From a virus: a DNA stretch of 35,691 nucleotides. The notes below the pieces were generated by a model. It saw only the letters and a program-made list of their open reading frames with translations, ran no database searches and was not told the DNA's origin. Location: positions 1 through 35,691 of IMG/VR virus record IMGVR_UViG_3300022693_000745. The stretch is one strand, 5' to 3'. A program made the translations under genes and the position numbers. The first letter of the stretch is position 1, and each line of letters begins with the position of its first letter. Positions 1-6,831 of the stretch are shown in pieces.

Positions 1-98
1 TAGCACTTGAAATACTAGGTGCGGCTTTGGGAATGGTAGTTATTGTGTTTCTTGGTATTGTTTATTTTTTACCAATGGAGAAAAAAAATGGGAAATAA
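1..98 (+). CDS. C-terminal fragment of a gene cut by the window edge; ends in a membrane segment
   Basis: An open frame is already running at base 1 (first full codon at base 3) and stops at TAA 96-98. The visible 31 residues contain one strongly hydrophobic stretch of about 20 residues (LGAALGMVVIVFLGIVYFL) followed by a short charged tail (PMEKKNGK), so the protein ends with a membrane anchor. Its stop overlaps the start of the next gene, which suggests translational coupling. If the window is a circular genome, this frame continues exactly in phase from the open frame at the right edge (35112 onward). That would make it the tail of the DUF6475-like replication protein, which is an unexpected place for a membrane segment. 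Function is not assigned. Confidence 0.6.
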   Translation, partial: ALEILGAALGMVVIVFLGIVYFLPMEKKNGK

Positions 99-414
99 TC
101 TAAGCAGATTAGAAGAAAATGGACTGACATCCTATCAGCAATTTATGGTCGATGCCCATACGAAAGACGGCATGTTTGAGTTTGATGGATCAAAGCGGAT
201 GGAAACTATTGAATTTATGAAGGTTTGCAGTGAAGGGGAAGCCGCGCTAGATACTATCCGATGCCAGCTAATGGAAAGTGATGAAATGAAGAGATATGTT
301 AAGGCGATTGCAGAAAAAACGATCATAATTCTTCCTGTTCTTGAGCAGCAATTAACGTCCAAGTCTGATGAATTACTAGAAGAGTCAATAGAACTAATCA
401 TTGGTAGAATTTAA
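88..414 (+). CDS. hypothetical phage protein (108 aa)
   Basis: I do not recognise this family. The ATG at 88 is chosen over an upstream start at 43 because GGAG at 77-80 lies at good spacing and the upstream frame would overlap the membrane gene for 56 bases. The product is soluble, mildly acidic and mostly helical, with a C-terminal half rich in Glu, Leu and Ile. It sits first in the run leading into the YqaJ exonuclease genes and ends 9 bases before the next start, so it is probably in the same operon. Genes in this position often serve phage recombination or inhibit host nucleases, but nothing in the sequence proves that here. Confidence 0.7.
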   Translation: MGNNLSRLEENGLTSYQQFMVDAHTKDGMFEFDGSKRMETIEFMKVCSEGEAALDTIRCQLMESDEMKRYVKAIAEKTIIILPVLEQQLTSKSDELLEESIELIIGRI

Positions 415-423
415 GAGGTAATT

Positions 424-933
424 ATGTCAAAAACTCATTATCGTAATGTATTTAAAAGCGATCATCTCAGTGCGGCCGATCTAGATGATTACACAGAGTC
501 AGGAAGCAATTTAGTTTTTAATATATCTCATGTTACCCAACATCAAAATATAAAGGTGGCAGGCAGAAATATAAAGGCAAATATAGCCCATTTTAAGGAT
601 ACCAGTATCAAAAACTGGGTAATAAATGCCGGAAATTGTCGAATAATGTGCAAGCTGGCTAATAGCACCGAGGTAAAAAACTGGAATGACATGACCGTGC
701 AGCTATATGTTGATCCTAATGCTACTTTAGCCGGCGAGGTAGTAGGAGGGATTAGAGTTAGCCCAAAGGTATTCAAGACTGAAAAGCCGGTTATCACAAA
801 AGGAACTATCAAACTCTGGAATAATGCCAAAGCAGCATATGTTCGTGATAATAATTTTAACGAAGTTTTAAAGAGAGCAATTCTATCAAAAGAAAACCAA
901 GATTTGATTAAATCGGAGATCAAAAATGCTTGA
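424..933 (+). CDS. conserved phage protein next to the YqaJ exonuclease; possible recombination partner
   Basis: 169 aa with an AGAGGTAATT ribosome site in front of the ATG. The opening (MSKTHYRNVFKSDHL) and the pattern of short beta-type segments with conserved tryptophans (NWVINAG, KNWNDM) match, from memory, a conserved hypothetical family found directly upstream of YqaJ-type exonucleases in many phages. Its 3' end overlaps the exonuclease start by 8 bases, indicating coupled translation. By analogy with other phage exonuclease/partner pairs it could bind single-stranded DNA or help load the exonuclease, but this is inference from position. No catalytic motif is visible. Confidence 0.75.
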   Translation: MSKTHYRNVFKSDHLSAADLDDYTESGSNLVFNISHVTQHQNIKVAGRNIKANIAHFKDTSIKNWVINAGNCRIMCKLANSTEVKNWNDMTVQLYVDPNATLAGEVVGGIRVSPKVFKTEKPVITKGTIKLWNNAKAAYVRDNNFNEVLKRAILSKENQDLIKSEIKNA

Positions 934-1561
934 GTTCCATGATGTCGCTCAAAATACACCAGAATGGCTACAGATGAGATCCGGGAAGCTCACTAGTTCT
1001 AAGCTGGGAACTATCATGGCGAACTATGGTGGAGCATTCGGTCAACCGGCCAAAGACTATGCTGTTAACATCGCTATAGAGCAGATTACCGGCGAATACA
1101 TACCATCAACCTACTCTGATGCCCACATGAAGCGGGGGCATGAGCAAGAGCCTATAGCCCGAATGATGTACGAGGATGAACGTTTTTGCGATGTAACCAA
1201 TGGCGGGCTTTTCTCGTCCGATTTCCTGGGATGCTCACCAGATGGACTTGTATATGCCAATGGATTAATCGAGATCAAAGCAGTTGTTGGTCATGTCCAA
1301 TACGCCAACATCAAACGAAACAATATTCAACCCGCCTACAAATGGCAATGCTCTGGCCATCTGATGTTCTCTGATAGAGAGTGGCTTGATTTCGTTAGTT
1401 ACTGCTCTGTATTTCCAGAGGGCAATCAGTTGTTTGTTTTCCGGCTGAACGCGGAAGACCTAAAGGAAGATTTTTTAAAACTAAAAAGCCGAATCGACCA
1501 GTTTGAAGATTTGGTTTATAAAACTAAAAAAACAATCGAGGCAAATAATGGATATCGTTAA
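926..1561 (+). CDS. YqaJ-type viral recombinase / lambda-exonuclease-like nuclease
   Basis: 211 aa, the usual size of phage YqaJ (PD-(D/E)xK) exonucleases, which resect double-stranded DNA ends for single-strand annealing recombination. Motifs in order: an N-terminal WLQMRSGKLTSSKLG segment (family signature RxGxxTaS), a conserved Glu in MKRGHEQEP, the catalytic Asp in GCSPDGLV and the E-x-K pair in LIEIKAV. A Gln/Tyr-rich segment (AYKWQCSGHLMFS) follows, as in the family. The gene overlaps its upstream neighbour by 8 bases and the downstream gene by 14. The whole core appears intact. Confidence 0.92.
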   Translation: MLEFHDVAQNTPEWLQMRSGKLTSSKLGTIMANYGGAFGQPAKDYAVNIAIEQITGEYIPSTYSDAHMKRGHEQEPIARMMYEDERFCDVTNGGLFSSDFLGCSPDGLVYANGLIEIKAVVGHVQYANIKRNNIQPAYKWQCSGHLMFSDREWLDFVSYCSVFPEGNQLFVFRLNAEDLKEDFLKLKSRIDQFEDLVYKTKKTIEANNGYR

Positions 1562-1823
1562 AGAAGAATTCATTAAAATAATGCGTAGAAGTGCCGGTGA
1601 TTTTACCCCATTTCACCAGTCGAAAGATCCAGTTATGGACGGTCTTAAAATACTGGAAAAATACGCACCTAACAATGTGATCCATTCCGTATTCAGCAAG
1701 TCAATTTACTCCCTTGATCTTGATGTTGCTATGCAAAACGGGATAACAGAGGCTGATGTTGTTATGTTGAGAGAATTGAATTGGTTGTTAAGTAGCGAAC
1801 AACGTTTCACATGTTTTTTGTGA
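1548..1823 (+). CDS. hypothetical phage protein (91 aa)
   Basis: I do not recognise this protein. The ATG at 1548 is preferred to an in-frame start at 1503 because GAGG at 1538-1541 sits just upstream and only 14 bases then overlap the exonuclease gene. The sequence is soluble and mixed helical, with a conserved-looking segment around ITEADVVMLRELNWLL and a Cys near the C-terminus. Tight overlap with the exonuclease gene places it in the same transcript. A role in recombination would be a guess. Confidence 0.65.
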   Translation: MDIVKEEFIKIMRRSAGDFTPFHQSKDPVMDGLKILEKYAPNNVIHSVFSKSIYSLDLDVAMQNGITEADVVMLRELNWLLSSEQRFTCFL

Positions 1824-1868
1824 AAGCTTGGATAATTGATCAACCATTAACTATTAGTCGGGATTAAT

Positions 1869-2024
1869 ATGAGCAAAAAATGCGTTTACGACAATACCAA
1901 GGTAGTAATCCAAAGAAGAGGACGACGGAGAAAGAATGTCCAAACACCAGAGCAATCAATCGAAACCAATCGATTCAACCAAGCAATGAGCTTATTCAAT
2001 ACGGGATTAAATCGTGAGGCCTAG
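1869..2024 (+). CDS. small basic protein (51 aa), unrecognised
   Basis: A 52-codon frame from ATG 1869 to TAG 2022-2024 fills the gap between two clear genes. It has a very basic central run (QRRGRRRKN) followed by a Gln/Asn-rich polar tail, which suggests nucleic-acid binding. The ribosome site is weak (GGGATTA before the ATG), but the end of the gene carries GAGG, which serves the next start at 2028. It is supported mainly by position, snug fit and protein-like composition. Confidence 0.5.
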   Translation: MSKKCVYDNTKVVIQRRGRRRKNVQTPEQSIETNRFNQAMSLFNTGLNREA

Positions 2025-2027
2025 AAA

Positions 2028-2426
2028 ATGAACGCGCTAATAAGAAATGGAAAACATACGGCTTATCAAAAGGGACATGTTATTGATTATATACAAAATC
2101 TCCCAGTTGATGAAAAAAGAGAGTACGAAATATCCATCAAGCCCTATAAGAAAAATAAGAGTTTAGAGCAGCTTGGTTATTATTTCTCCACTGTCGTTAG
2201 AGTATGCCAAGATTGGCAGGGTCTCAATAATTTAGAGGCTCACGAATTTCTCAAATTAAACTGCACAACACCTCAATTTTTTGATGCGTGTGGCGAGAGA
2301 TACGAATATAGACCCTCTATAAAAAATATGAAAGTGAAGCCGATGGGTGATTATATTGATACTTGTGTAAAGTTTCTTGGTTCCGAAGGTCAGTACGTTC
2401 CTCCACCTATTTACAAGCAAGGCTAA
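2028..2426 (+). CDS. NinB-like / recombination-associated phage protein (tentative)
   Basis: 132 aa. The segment KPYKKNKSLEQLGYYFSTVV resembles the 'K-N-R/K-S-L-x-Q-x-x-Y-W/Y' signature seen in NinB-like and related phage recombination proteins. It is followed by an Asn-Leu-Glu-x-His-x-x-Leu-Lys segment (NNLEAHEFLKL) also typical of that group. NinB of lambda assists strand annealing. Finding NinG 1.2 kb downstream and an exonuclease upstream supports a 'nin' type recombination region. The C-terminal part (GQYVPPPIY) is unlike lambda NinB, so a different small family with the same N-terminal signature is possible. The start has GAGG upstream at 2016-2019. Confidence 0.5.
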   Translation: MNALIRNGKHTAYQKGHVIDYIQNLPVDEKREYEISIKPYKKNKSLEQLGYYFSTVVRVCQDWQGLNNLEAHEFLKLNCTTPQFFDACGERYEYRPSIKNMKVKPMGDYIDTCVKFLGSEGQYVPPPIYKQG

Positions 2427-2459
2427 TAAAACACAACCCAAACCCAAAAAGGAAATAAA

Positions 2460-2819
2460 ATGTTTAACCAAAAATTGAAAGATCAACAAAAAGTACTAAA
2501 GGAAGAAAACGAAAGACTAGAAGATAAAATTCTAAGTCTTAAAAAAGACCTCACGAAAGTGGAACTCAACAAGAAAATCGGCGAAGAAGACATTAAACAC
2601 ATGGTCAAAATGGCTAAAGAACGCAACGGAATCGAATTAGAGAAGAAAATAATGGTTGTTGAGAAAGAAAAAGCAAATGAAATAGCCGCAGTCAAAGATA
2701 AGTACAGGGATAAATTAGAAATTCGCCTTCAATCAGAAGTGGAAAATATAAAGGAAATGTACGGGCAAATATTGAACAGGTTGCCAAATATAACCGCCAA
2801 GATAAAGGGATCTATCTAA
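2460..2819 (+). CDS. coiled-coil protein (119 aa)
   Basis: Nearly the whole protein is a charged amphipathic helix: Lys, Glu, Leu and Ile make up most of it, with heptad-like spacing from about residue 5 to 105, so it should form a long coiled coil. No enzymatic motif is seen. The ribosome site is AAAAGGAAATAAA. The stop overlaps the next start in a TAATG junction (2817-2821), implying coupling. Its function is unknown; phage coiled-coil proteins of this size act as scaffolds or partners, but nothing here identifies a role. Confidence 0.7.
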   Translation: MFNQKLKDQQKVLKEENERLEDKILSLKKDLTKVELNKKIGEEDIKHMVKMAKERNGIELEKKIMVVEKEKANEIAAVKDKYRDKLEIRLQSEVENIKEMYGQILNRLPNITAKIKGSI

Positions 2820-3004
2820 TGACGATTGGGACTGTTTTAGGTAGTTTTGGTGGTTTAGGTGATTTTGGTGGTTTGGGTGATTTATACGCACAAGCAAAAG
2901 CCTTTGAATCAATGGCGAAATATAGAATTACCTATGAACCAACTCCGAAAACATTAAGACAAGAACTCCAGGCGGAAACTAATGACTGGCTAAAAGATCT
3001 ATAA
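2819..3004 (+). CDS. small glycine-rich protein (61 aa)
   Basis: This starts in a TAATG overlap with the coiled-coil gene, so it is probably translated by re-initiation. The N-terminal third is a Gly-Gly-Leu-Gly repeat (GSFGGLGDFGGLGDL), and the rest is a short helical segment ending in NDWLKDL. The internal repeat comes from a duplicated 15-base unit in the DNA around 2845-2880. I cannot assign a function. It is kept because of the stop/start overlap and clean spacing to the next gene. Confidence 0.55.
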   Translation: MTIGTVLGSFGGLGDFGGLGDLYAQAKAFESMAKYRITYEPTPKTLRQELQAETNDWLKDL

Positions 3005-3023
3005 AAGATAAGGAGAATAAAAA

Positions 3024-3212
3024 ATGAACACGCCAGCAGATGTAAAGCGACATGACGAAGATATCCATCAATTAACTCGCGATATAGACCAAACTGAAAG
3101 CGCTAGCTACGAAAGATCGCTGTTAGTCGACAAGCAGCGTGTGTCACGGATGTTACTTACCAATGCTTATGCTGGTTGCATTGCGGCTAAATGGCGTCGC
3201 TCAAATATTTAA
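3024..3212 (+). CDS. small helical protein (62 aa), unrecognised
   Basis: A strong AAGGAG lies upstream of ATG 3024. The product is polar and helical in its first half (many Asp, His, Arg) and ends with an Ala-rich segment containing Tyr and Cys (NAYAGCIAAKWRRS). No family is recognised. It is one of consecutive small genes using nearly the same AGGAGAATAAA ribosome-site module (also seen before 3233 and 3650), which suggests they were added as cassettes. Confidence 0.55.
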   Translation: MNTPADVKRHDEDIHQLTRDIDQTESASYERSLLVDKQRVSRMLLTNAYAGCIAAKWRRSNI

Positions 3213-3232
3213 ATCAAGGAGAATAAATAATC

Positions 3233-3643
3233 GTGATAAAACCAAGTGAAATCATCATGGGGGCAAACGACAAAATCCATATAAAGAGATGGCATATTTG
3301 GAAGTGTAAATGGTTTCAAATCTACCTCCATAACTTCCTACATGACGATGATCCGATTTTTCATGATCATCCAAGAAATAGCATATCGTTTTTATTGTCT
3401 GGAAAACTGTTTGAGTGGATCTATAACGCCGCACAAAAAAAATCAGATGTATCGATTGTTCCAAGGATTAGGCTCAGGTCAGCTGATCACGCTCATTACA
3501 TCTATGTTGTCAGACCCGCATGGACTCTCTTTATAACGGGCCCAATAAAAAGAGAGTGGGGGTTTTGGCAGCATAAAAAATGGTATAACGCCAAAGAATT
3601 AAAAACTGAACAAGACAACGTTTCATCCATAAAAGGAGAATAA
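3233..3643 (+). CDS. cupin-like phage protein (136 aa)
   Basis: The start is GTG 3233, preceded by AAGGAG at 3217-3222; an ATG at 3257 is the alternative. The sequence has the layout of a small single-domain cupin: an N-terminal metal-type motif (HNFLHDDDPIFHDHPRN) containing several His and Asp, a 'SFLLSGKLFE' strand, and a second motif (SADHAHYIYV) followed by aromatic-rich strands (TGPIKREWGFW). From memory, small cupin-fold proteins of this form are common in phage accessory regions, with unknown substrate. The His-rich motifs suggest a bound metal. It lies in a run of early genes ending at NinG. Confidence 0.65.
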   Translation: MIKPSEIIMGANDKIHIKRWHIWKCKWFQIYLHNFLHDDDPIFHDHPRNSISFLLSGKLFEWIYNAAQKKSDVSIVPRIRLRSADHAHYIYVVRPAWTLFITGPIKREWGFWQHKKWYNAKELKTEQDNVSSIKGE

Positions 3644-3649
3644 ACAATC

Positions 3650-3679
3650 ATGAGAATAACGGTTAATAATGGCAAATAG
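3650..3679 (+). other. nine-codon micro-ORF overlapping the ninG start
   Basis: A strong AAGGAG (3633-3638) does not serve ninG directly. It sits in front of an ATG at 3650 that opens a nine-residue frame ending at TAG 3677-3679. The ninG ATG (3669) lies inside it in another frame. Ribosomes could translate the micro-ORF and then restart on ninG, whose own ribosome site is weak. The ribosome-site module before 3650 is nearly identical to that before 3233, so the micro-ORF may instead be a leftover from insertion of ninG behind a pre-existing start. Confidence 0.4.
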
Positions 3680-4235
3680 TAAAAACAAATGCACCAATTG
3701 TAAAAAGTATTTCCTTGAAGATACTATGAAAAAATCCCCAGCTGGTAAATTTCACAGTGCCGAATGCTTATTTGAGTACGTCGACCAACACTCAAATAAG
3801 CTTGTTTCAAAGGGGAATAAGATCCAAAAGAAGGAAGACGCATTAAGAAAAAGAAAATTCAGGGAAAATGATTTAAAAATTAGACGTAAAGCCACTAAAA
3901 CGGCTTGCCATGAGTTTATCAGGGCGAGGGATAGCGGTAGACCCTGCATTAGTTGTAATGGGCCGATAATGGGCGATTACCACGCCGGACACTATTTGGA
4001 GTCTGGAAATAATCCGAGAATACGGTATGACGAAGACAATATTAATGGTCAGTGTGTTCATTGCAACACGTTCAAAGGTGGAAACTCAGCTGAATATCGA
4101 ATAAACCTGATTGAAAAAATAGGTCAAAGGAGAGTTGATCGAATCGAATCCATGAAAGGCGGGACAGTTAAAATGTATGGTGATGATCTCAAGAAGATAG
4201 AGAATTACTACAAAAATAAGTTAAAAATCTTATGA
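3669..4235 (+). CDS. ninG: NinG/Rap-type recombination nuclease
   Basis: 188 aa, close to the usual NinG length of about 200. NinG (Rap, 'recombination adept with plasmid') is a branched-DNA structure-specific nuclease of lambdoid phages that resolves recombination intermediates. The sequence shows an N-terminal Cys-x2-Cys zinc-type site (CTNC) with a further Cys in FHSAEC, a basic helical middle, the family hallmark CISC...YHAGHYLESG, then NPRIRYDEDNINGQCVHCN and EYRINLIEKIG. These are very close to the family consensus. It overlaps the downstream gene by 4 bases. Its presence defines this part of the genome as a 'nin' region. Confidence 0.95.
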   Translation: MANSKNKCTNCKKYFLEDTMKKSPAGKFHSAECLFEYVDQHSNKLVSKGNKIQKKEDALRKRKFRENDLKIRRKATKTACHEFIRARDSGRPCISCNGPIMGDYHAGHYLESGNNPRIRYDEDNINGQCVHCNTFKGGNSAEYRINLIEKIGQRRVDRIESMKGGTVKMYGDDLKKIENYYKNKLKIL

Positions 4236-4555
4236 CGATAAAAAAATACAGCGATGGATTAAAAGAATTGATCCATTTAGATGAACTAATTATTGAATGT
4301 GGACATTTCACATCGGACACAGAACTTAATAGTGGTTATGGATGTACGCACAAAGATAATACAGATTATCCTGGATGTTGTTATTCTTGTGCATGCCCAA
4401 TTGCTGTAAAAGCAGATTTAACAAGCATAAAACCGAGAGATAAAGATTTGTATGAGCGATACAAAGTAGAATTTAAAGATCAGCTTTCAGCCGGTACTAG
4501 CGAGGACGATTTACAGCCAGATGATTACGGCATTTCGTGGATGATTAAACTTTAA
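4232..4555 (+). CDS. Cys-rich hypothetical protein (107 aa)
   Basis: The ATG overlaps the ninG stop (ATGA junction), so expression is coupled. The middle of the protein has a cluster of cysteines (CGHF, YGCTHKD, GCCYSCACP), suggesting a zinc-binding knuckle or a redox-type site; the C-terminal third is acidic and ends DYGISWMIKL. I know no named family that fits. Tight linkage to ninG suggests a DNA-related accessory role, which is inference only. Confidence 0.65.
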   Translation: MTIKKYSDGLKELIHLDELIIECGHFTSDTELNSGYGCTHKDNTDYPGCCYSCACPIAVKADLTSIKPRDKDLYERYKVEFKDQLSAGTSEDDLQPDDYGISWMIKL

Positions 4556-4629
4556 CGAAAATATCATAGAAAAAGACAAACTGTAAAAACTGTTTGCGTA
4601 ACTCTTCATTAACTTTTAAGGTGATAAGC

Positions 4630-4995
4630 ATGGGTAGTTGTAGTGAATGGGTTGATAAAGATGCCCTTGATGTTAAAAACAAAATTAAAGCTCCGAGAAA
4701 TGTGGTTAAAGATCCTGCGCCACTGATAAAGAATGGCTGGCTTAAGGATGTCAGCAATATTATCCCTCATAAAATTATTACATACCTATCAACCAAAAAT
4801 TGGAAAGGGACATATTATCGAGAGTGTGAGTCAATACATCTCTATCACGATGAAGAATTTTTGCGTGTAGTAATGTTTGGTAGTGACTCTAAAGACATAG
4901 AGACACGCATACCGTTATTACTACTAAAAGAACTGGGTTTCGAACTTCCAAGTTTTTCTAAAGGTGAGATTGACCGATTAGCAGAAACGCACTAA
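4630..4995 (+). CDS. hypothetical phage protein (121 aa)
   Basis: The ATG at 4630 is chosen because AAGGTGA (4618-4624) is at ideal spacing; an upstream TTG at 4594 has none. The protein has a polar N-terminal half and ends with a Leu-rich helix (RIPLLLLKELGFELPSF). No motif I recognise. It is followed after a few bases by a small membrane protein gene on the same strand. Confidence 0.6.
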   Translation: MGSCSEWVDKDALDVKNKIKAPRNVVKDPAPLIKNGWLKDVSNIIPHKIITYLSTKNWKGTYYRECESIHLYHDEEFLRVVMFGSDSKDIETRIPLLLLKELGFELPSFSKGEIDRLAETH

Positions 4996-5013
4996 GAGAT
5001 GGTTGGATGTAAT

Positions 5014-5244
5014 ATGAAGCAATCAAAAATAGATAGTATTTTAGAATCAGCCACTAACATTTTCATCGGTGCGGCCGTTGCGCTTTTAGCTCAAATTATT
5101 TGGTTCCCCTTGTTGGGAAAAACATTTTCCATCGGTGAAAATTTATTAACTATGGTCTTTTTTACTCTTATTAGTTTTATACGATCGTACGGGATCAGAC
5201 GACTATTTAATGGGCGCTCTGTTTATCAATATTTTTTTAAGTAA
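5014..5244 (+). CDS. small two-helix membrane protein, DUF7220-like
   Basis: 76 aa from ATG 5014 (an ATG at 4999 in the same frame is possible). The pattern S-x-x-E-S/A-x-T-N-x-x-x-G-x-x-V/A-A, a first hydrophobic helix with AQIIWFPLLG, a second helix ENLLTMVFFTLISFIRSY and the basic end GIRRLFN match a short phage membrane protein family I know as DUF7220. Its function is unknown. Both helices have membrane-spanning length, so the protein should sit in the inner membrane with a basic cytoplasmic tail. The frame's 3' part overlaps an upstream extension of the next frame, but the next gene is better started at 5276. Confidence 0.65.
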   Translation: MKQSKIDSILESATNIFIGAAVALLAQIIWFPLLGKTFSIGENLLTMVFFTLISFIRSYGIRRLFNGRSVYQYFFK

Positions 5245-5275
5245 CATAATCACCATCAAACTAATAAGGCAGTTT

Positions 5276-5623
5276 ATGAATCCTGAAATTGTAATTGATG
5301 CTCTTAGGCGCTCGGACAAATACATCAAAGCTATCTATACGCAAGGGAGTTGCTATCAGTTTTATTTGTTTTTGAAAGTTATATTTCCCCAGTCCGTCCC
5401 ATTTATTACGATAACAAAGGATCACATTGCGTCTGAAATAGACGGCGAACTATTTGATATAACCGGCATAATAGAGAAATTCGGATATCAAAAGCTGGCA
5501 CAAAATGAAATAAAGATGGTAGAAAAGTGGAGTTTTTCGCGTTCATCCTTTTTATCTTTGGGCGAGTGTCAATATTGCGAAGAACCAATATTAATTGGAG
5601 TAGGAAATCAAACTAATAGGTAA
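5276..5623 (+). CDS. conserved phage hypothetical protein (115 aa)
   Basis: The ATG at 5276 follows AAGGCA; the longer in-frame start at 5210 would overlap the membrane gene. The sequence contains a conserved-looking core (YTQGSCYQFYLFLKVIFPQ ... DHIASEIDGELFDITG) that I have seen in small phage proteins of unknown function. It ends with a Cys-x2-Cys pair (CQYCEEP) that could bind zinc. It is followed by two more small genes with 8 to 12 base gaps, so it is probably part of the same transcript. Confidence 0.6.
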   Translation: MNPEIVIDALRRSDKYIKAIYTQGSCYQFYLFLKVIFPQSVPFITITKDHIASEIDGELFDITGIIEKFGYQKLAQNEIKMVEKWSFSRSSFLSLGECQYCEEPILIGVGNQTNR

Positions 5624-5631
5624 AGACAGAA

Positions 5632-5919
5632 ATGAGAAAATTATTCACAGAAATTAAATATGATGATATGGAGCCAGTAACAGCAATTGAATTAGGTTCT
5701 GGTAATATTTCTATAATGGATATTGCGAAAGATTCTGAAGGTCGGGCCGGTATAGGTTTTCGAGTTTTAGAAGGCTTGAAAGTAGGTGAGAATTCTGGCT
5801 ATGACGGCGTTAAATTAGACGTCGCGGCACCCGAATTAATCATAACAACTAGCAACGTTAAGTCTTTGGAGGTTCTTTTAGATAAGGTTCGGCGAGCTAT
5901 TAACCATTTAAAACGATAG
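5632..5919 (+). CDS. hypothetical protein (95 aa)
   Basis: Unrecognised. The predicted fold alternates short strands with a long C-terminal helix (NVKSLEVLLDKVRRAINHLKR). The composition is balanced and protein-like, and the start has AAAGACAGAA upstream, a weak ribosome site repeated almost unchanged before the next gene (AAAAGACTGAA). It belongs to the run of small genes between ninG and the lysis cassette. Confidence 0.6.
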   Translation: MRKLFTEIKYDDMEPVTAIELGSGNISIMDIAKDSEGRAGIGFRVLEGLKVGENSGYDGVKLDVAAPELIITTSNVKSLEVLLDKVRRAINHLKR

Positions 5920-5931
5920 GAAAAGACTGAA

Positions 5932-6549
5932 ATGAACATAGAATTAGCAGCAGACAAAACAATGGTTTATCATCTAAAATTGCTTAATAGCAAATCAGAG
6001 TGCGTCCATGACACGATAAAGCTTGCTGAGCGTAAGATATCAGGTGATAAACCGACTCAATCAGAGTGGCAAGCCAACGCCCACGCCTACGCCAACGACT
6101 ACGACTACGACTACTACGACTACGCCGACGACTACGACTACGCCGACGACTACGCCAACGCCTACGCCTACGCCCACGCCCACGCCCACGCCCACGCCAA
6201 CGCCGACGACTACGACTACGCCAACGCCAAATTGATTGACCACGCGATTGGTTTATTAGGTGATGATTTTGACGCTGTAAAAAATTTAGACGCTAAAGTT
6301 TTGAGTGGAATAAACATTGATAACCATGGTCTAGACATGAGTAAATGGCACTCATCATGTGGCACAACTCACTGTCTGGCTGGATGGGAGATAACAATAC
6401 ACCGGCAAGGTAAAGAGTTAGAAAAGTACTTTGGGACTCCATTTGCAGCATCAATGATAAGACGTAAGGCTGGTTTAAAACTAGTTAATTATTATACCTC
6501 TGATGATGCGGCAATGGCTGATATAATAAAAAAAGCGGGATTTGCTTAA
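5932..6549 (+). CDS. phage protein with an Ala/Asp-Xaa tract and a Cys/His C-terminal domain (205 aa)
   Basis: Three parts are visible: an N-terminal 47 residues of mixed helix, a 52-residue low-complexity tract (residues 48-99) alternating Ala or Asp with Tyr, Asn, His or Asp, and a C-terminal domain of about 105 residues. The last has the segment HSSCGTTHCLAGWEI, a Cys/His signature I have seen in several phage proteins of unknown function. The domain end (KKAGFA) appears complete. The tract encodes all third-position C and is much more GC-rich than the flanks, so it looks like a recent repeat expansion inside an older gene. Its role is unknown; Tyr/His/Asp alternation could bind metal or another protein. 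Confidence 0.7.
   Translation: MNIELAADKTMVYHLKLLNSKSECVHDTIKLAERKISGDKPTQSEWQANAHAYANDYDYDYYDYADDYDYADDYANAYAYAHAHAHAHANADDYDYANAKLIDHAIGLLGDDFDAVKNLDAKVLSGINIDNHGLDMSKWHSSCGTTHCLAGWEITIHRQGKELEKYFGTPFAASMIRRKAGLKLVNYYTSDDAAMADIIKKAGFA
6073..6228 (+). repeat. hexanucleotide-type repeat tract (52 codons, all ending in C)
   Basis: The tract runs as (GCC or GAC)(NAC) pairs almost without break; the second codon uses all four first bases (TAC, AAC, CAC, GAC). One extra TAC breaks the period near the centre. Because only a few codon positions vary, two other frames also stay open (Thr-Pro type on plus, Val-Gly type on minus), but these are shadows. The tract is a candidate for slippage-driven length variation. 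Confidence 0.85.
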
Positions 6550-6570
6550 ATCTTAACCAATCAGTATAAT
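6542..6570 (+). promoter_or_regulatory. candidate promoter for the lysis cassette
   Basis: A perfect -10 box TATAAT (6565-6570) has a TTGCTT -35-like hexamer 17 bases upstream (6542-6547), overlapping the end of the repeat-tract gene. It lies directly before the small membrane genes of the lysis region. The -35 match is weak, so an activator or phage-modified polymerase may be needed. Confidence 0.45.
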
Positions 6571-6606
6571 TAAGACTCATTCAACAGGTAATGCAATGTT
6601 AACAAA

Positions 6607-6738
6607 ATGTTTACAGTCAATTGTCAGGATAATAGCTGGCAAATCCTCAAAGGAACTAGTGTTCTTCTATTTGGATTTGGCTCATCATCAACGGCGATAG
6701 CGGTAGCCAAGCTATATGGGATTGTATTAACTAAATAA
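6607..6738 (+). CDS. possible small membrane protein (43 aa)
   Basis: A 44-codon frame in the gap between clear genes, with one hydrophobic segment (about residues 15-40, rich in Leu, Gly, Ala, Ser). A competing frame from ATG 6596 (34 codons) has the better ribosome site (AGGT at 6586-6589) but ends in a charged non-membrane sequence. The membrane frame fits the lysis-cassette context. Only moderate support. Confidence 0.4.
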   Translation: MFTVNCQDNSWQILKGTSVLLFGFGSSSTAIAVAKLYGIVLTK

Positions 6739-6750
6739 AGGGGTAATAAT

Positions 6751-6831
6751 ATGTGCGAGAATCCAGATCCAGATGCTGGAGGAAATGGGCGAACTAAGCC
6801 ACCTGATTCAACAGAGCCATCCAACAAATAA
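6751..6831 (+). CDS. tiny Pro/Gly/Asp-rich peptide (26 aa)
   Basis: AAAGGGG lies at good spacing before ATG 6751, and the stop TAA overlaps the next ATG (TAATG, 6829-6833). This is strong evidence that ribosomes pass through it. The peptide is polar and proline-rich with one Cys near the start (MCENPDPDAGG), and shows no lipobox. It may mainly serve to couple translation into the downstream membrane gene. Confidence 0.5.
   Translation: MCENPDPDAGGNGRTKPPDSTEPSNK

Noticed and set aside
1186-1374. 62-aa frame within the YqaJ gene
   Set aside because: It lies entirely in the coding sequence of a well-supported exonuclease and has no protein-like features.
2483-2695. Ser/Phe/Leu-rich frame on the minus strand
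   Set aside because: It is the reverse complement of a Lys/Glu-rich coiled-coil gene, which always gives such a hydrophobic-looking shadow.
6023-6243. Alternative open frames (Thr-Pro type on plus, Val-Gly type on minus) through the repeat tract
   Set aside because: They are open only because of the codon-period repeat; flanks are not protein-like and there is no ribosome site. The Ala/Asp-Xaa frame continues into a real domain.
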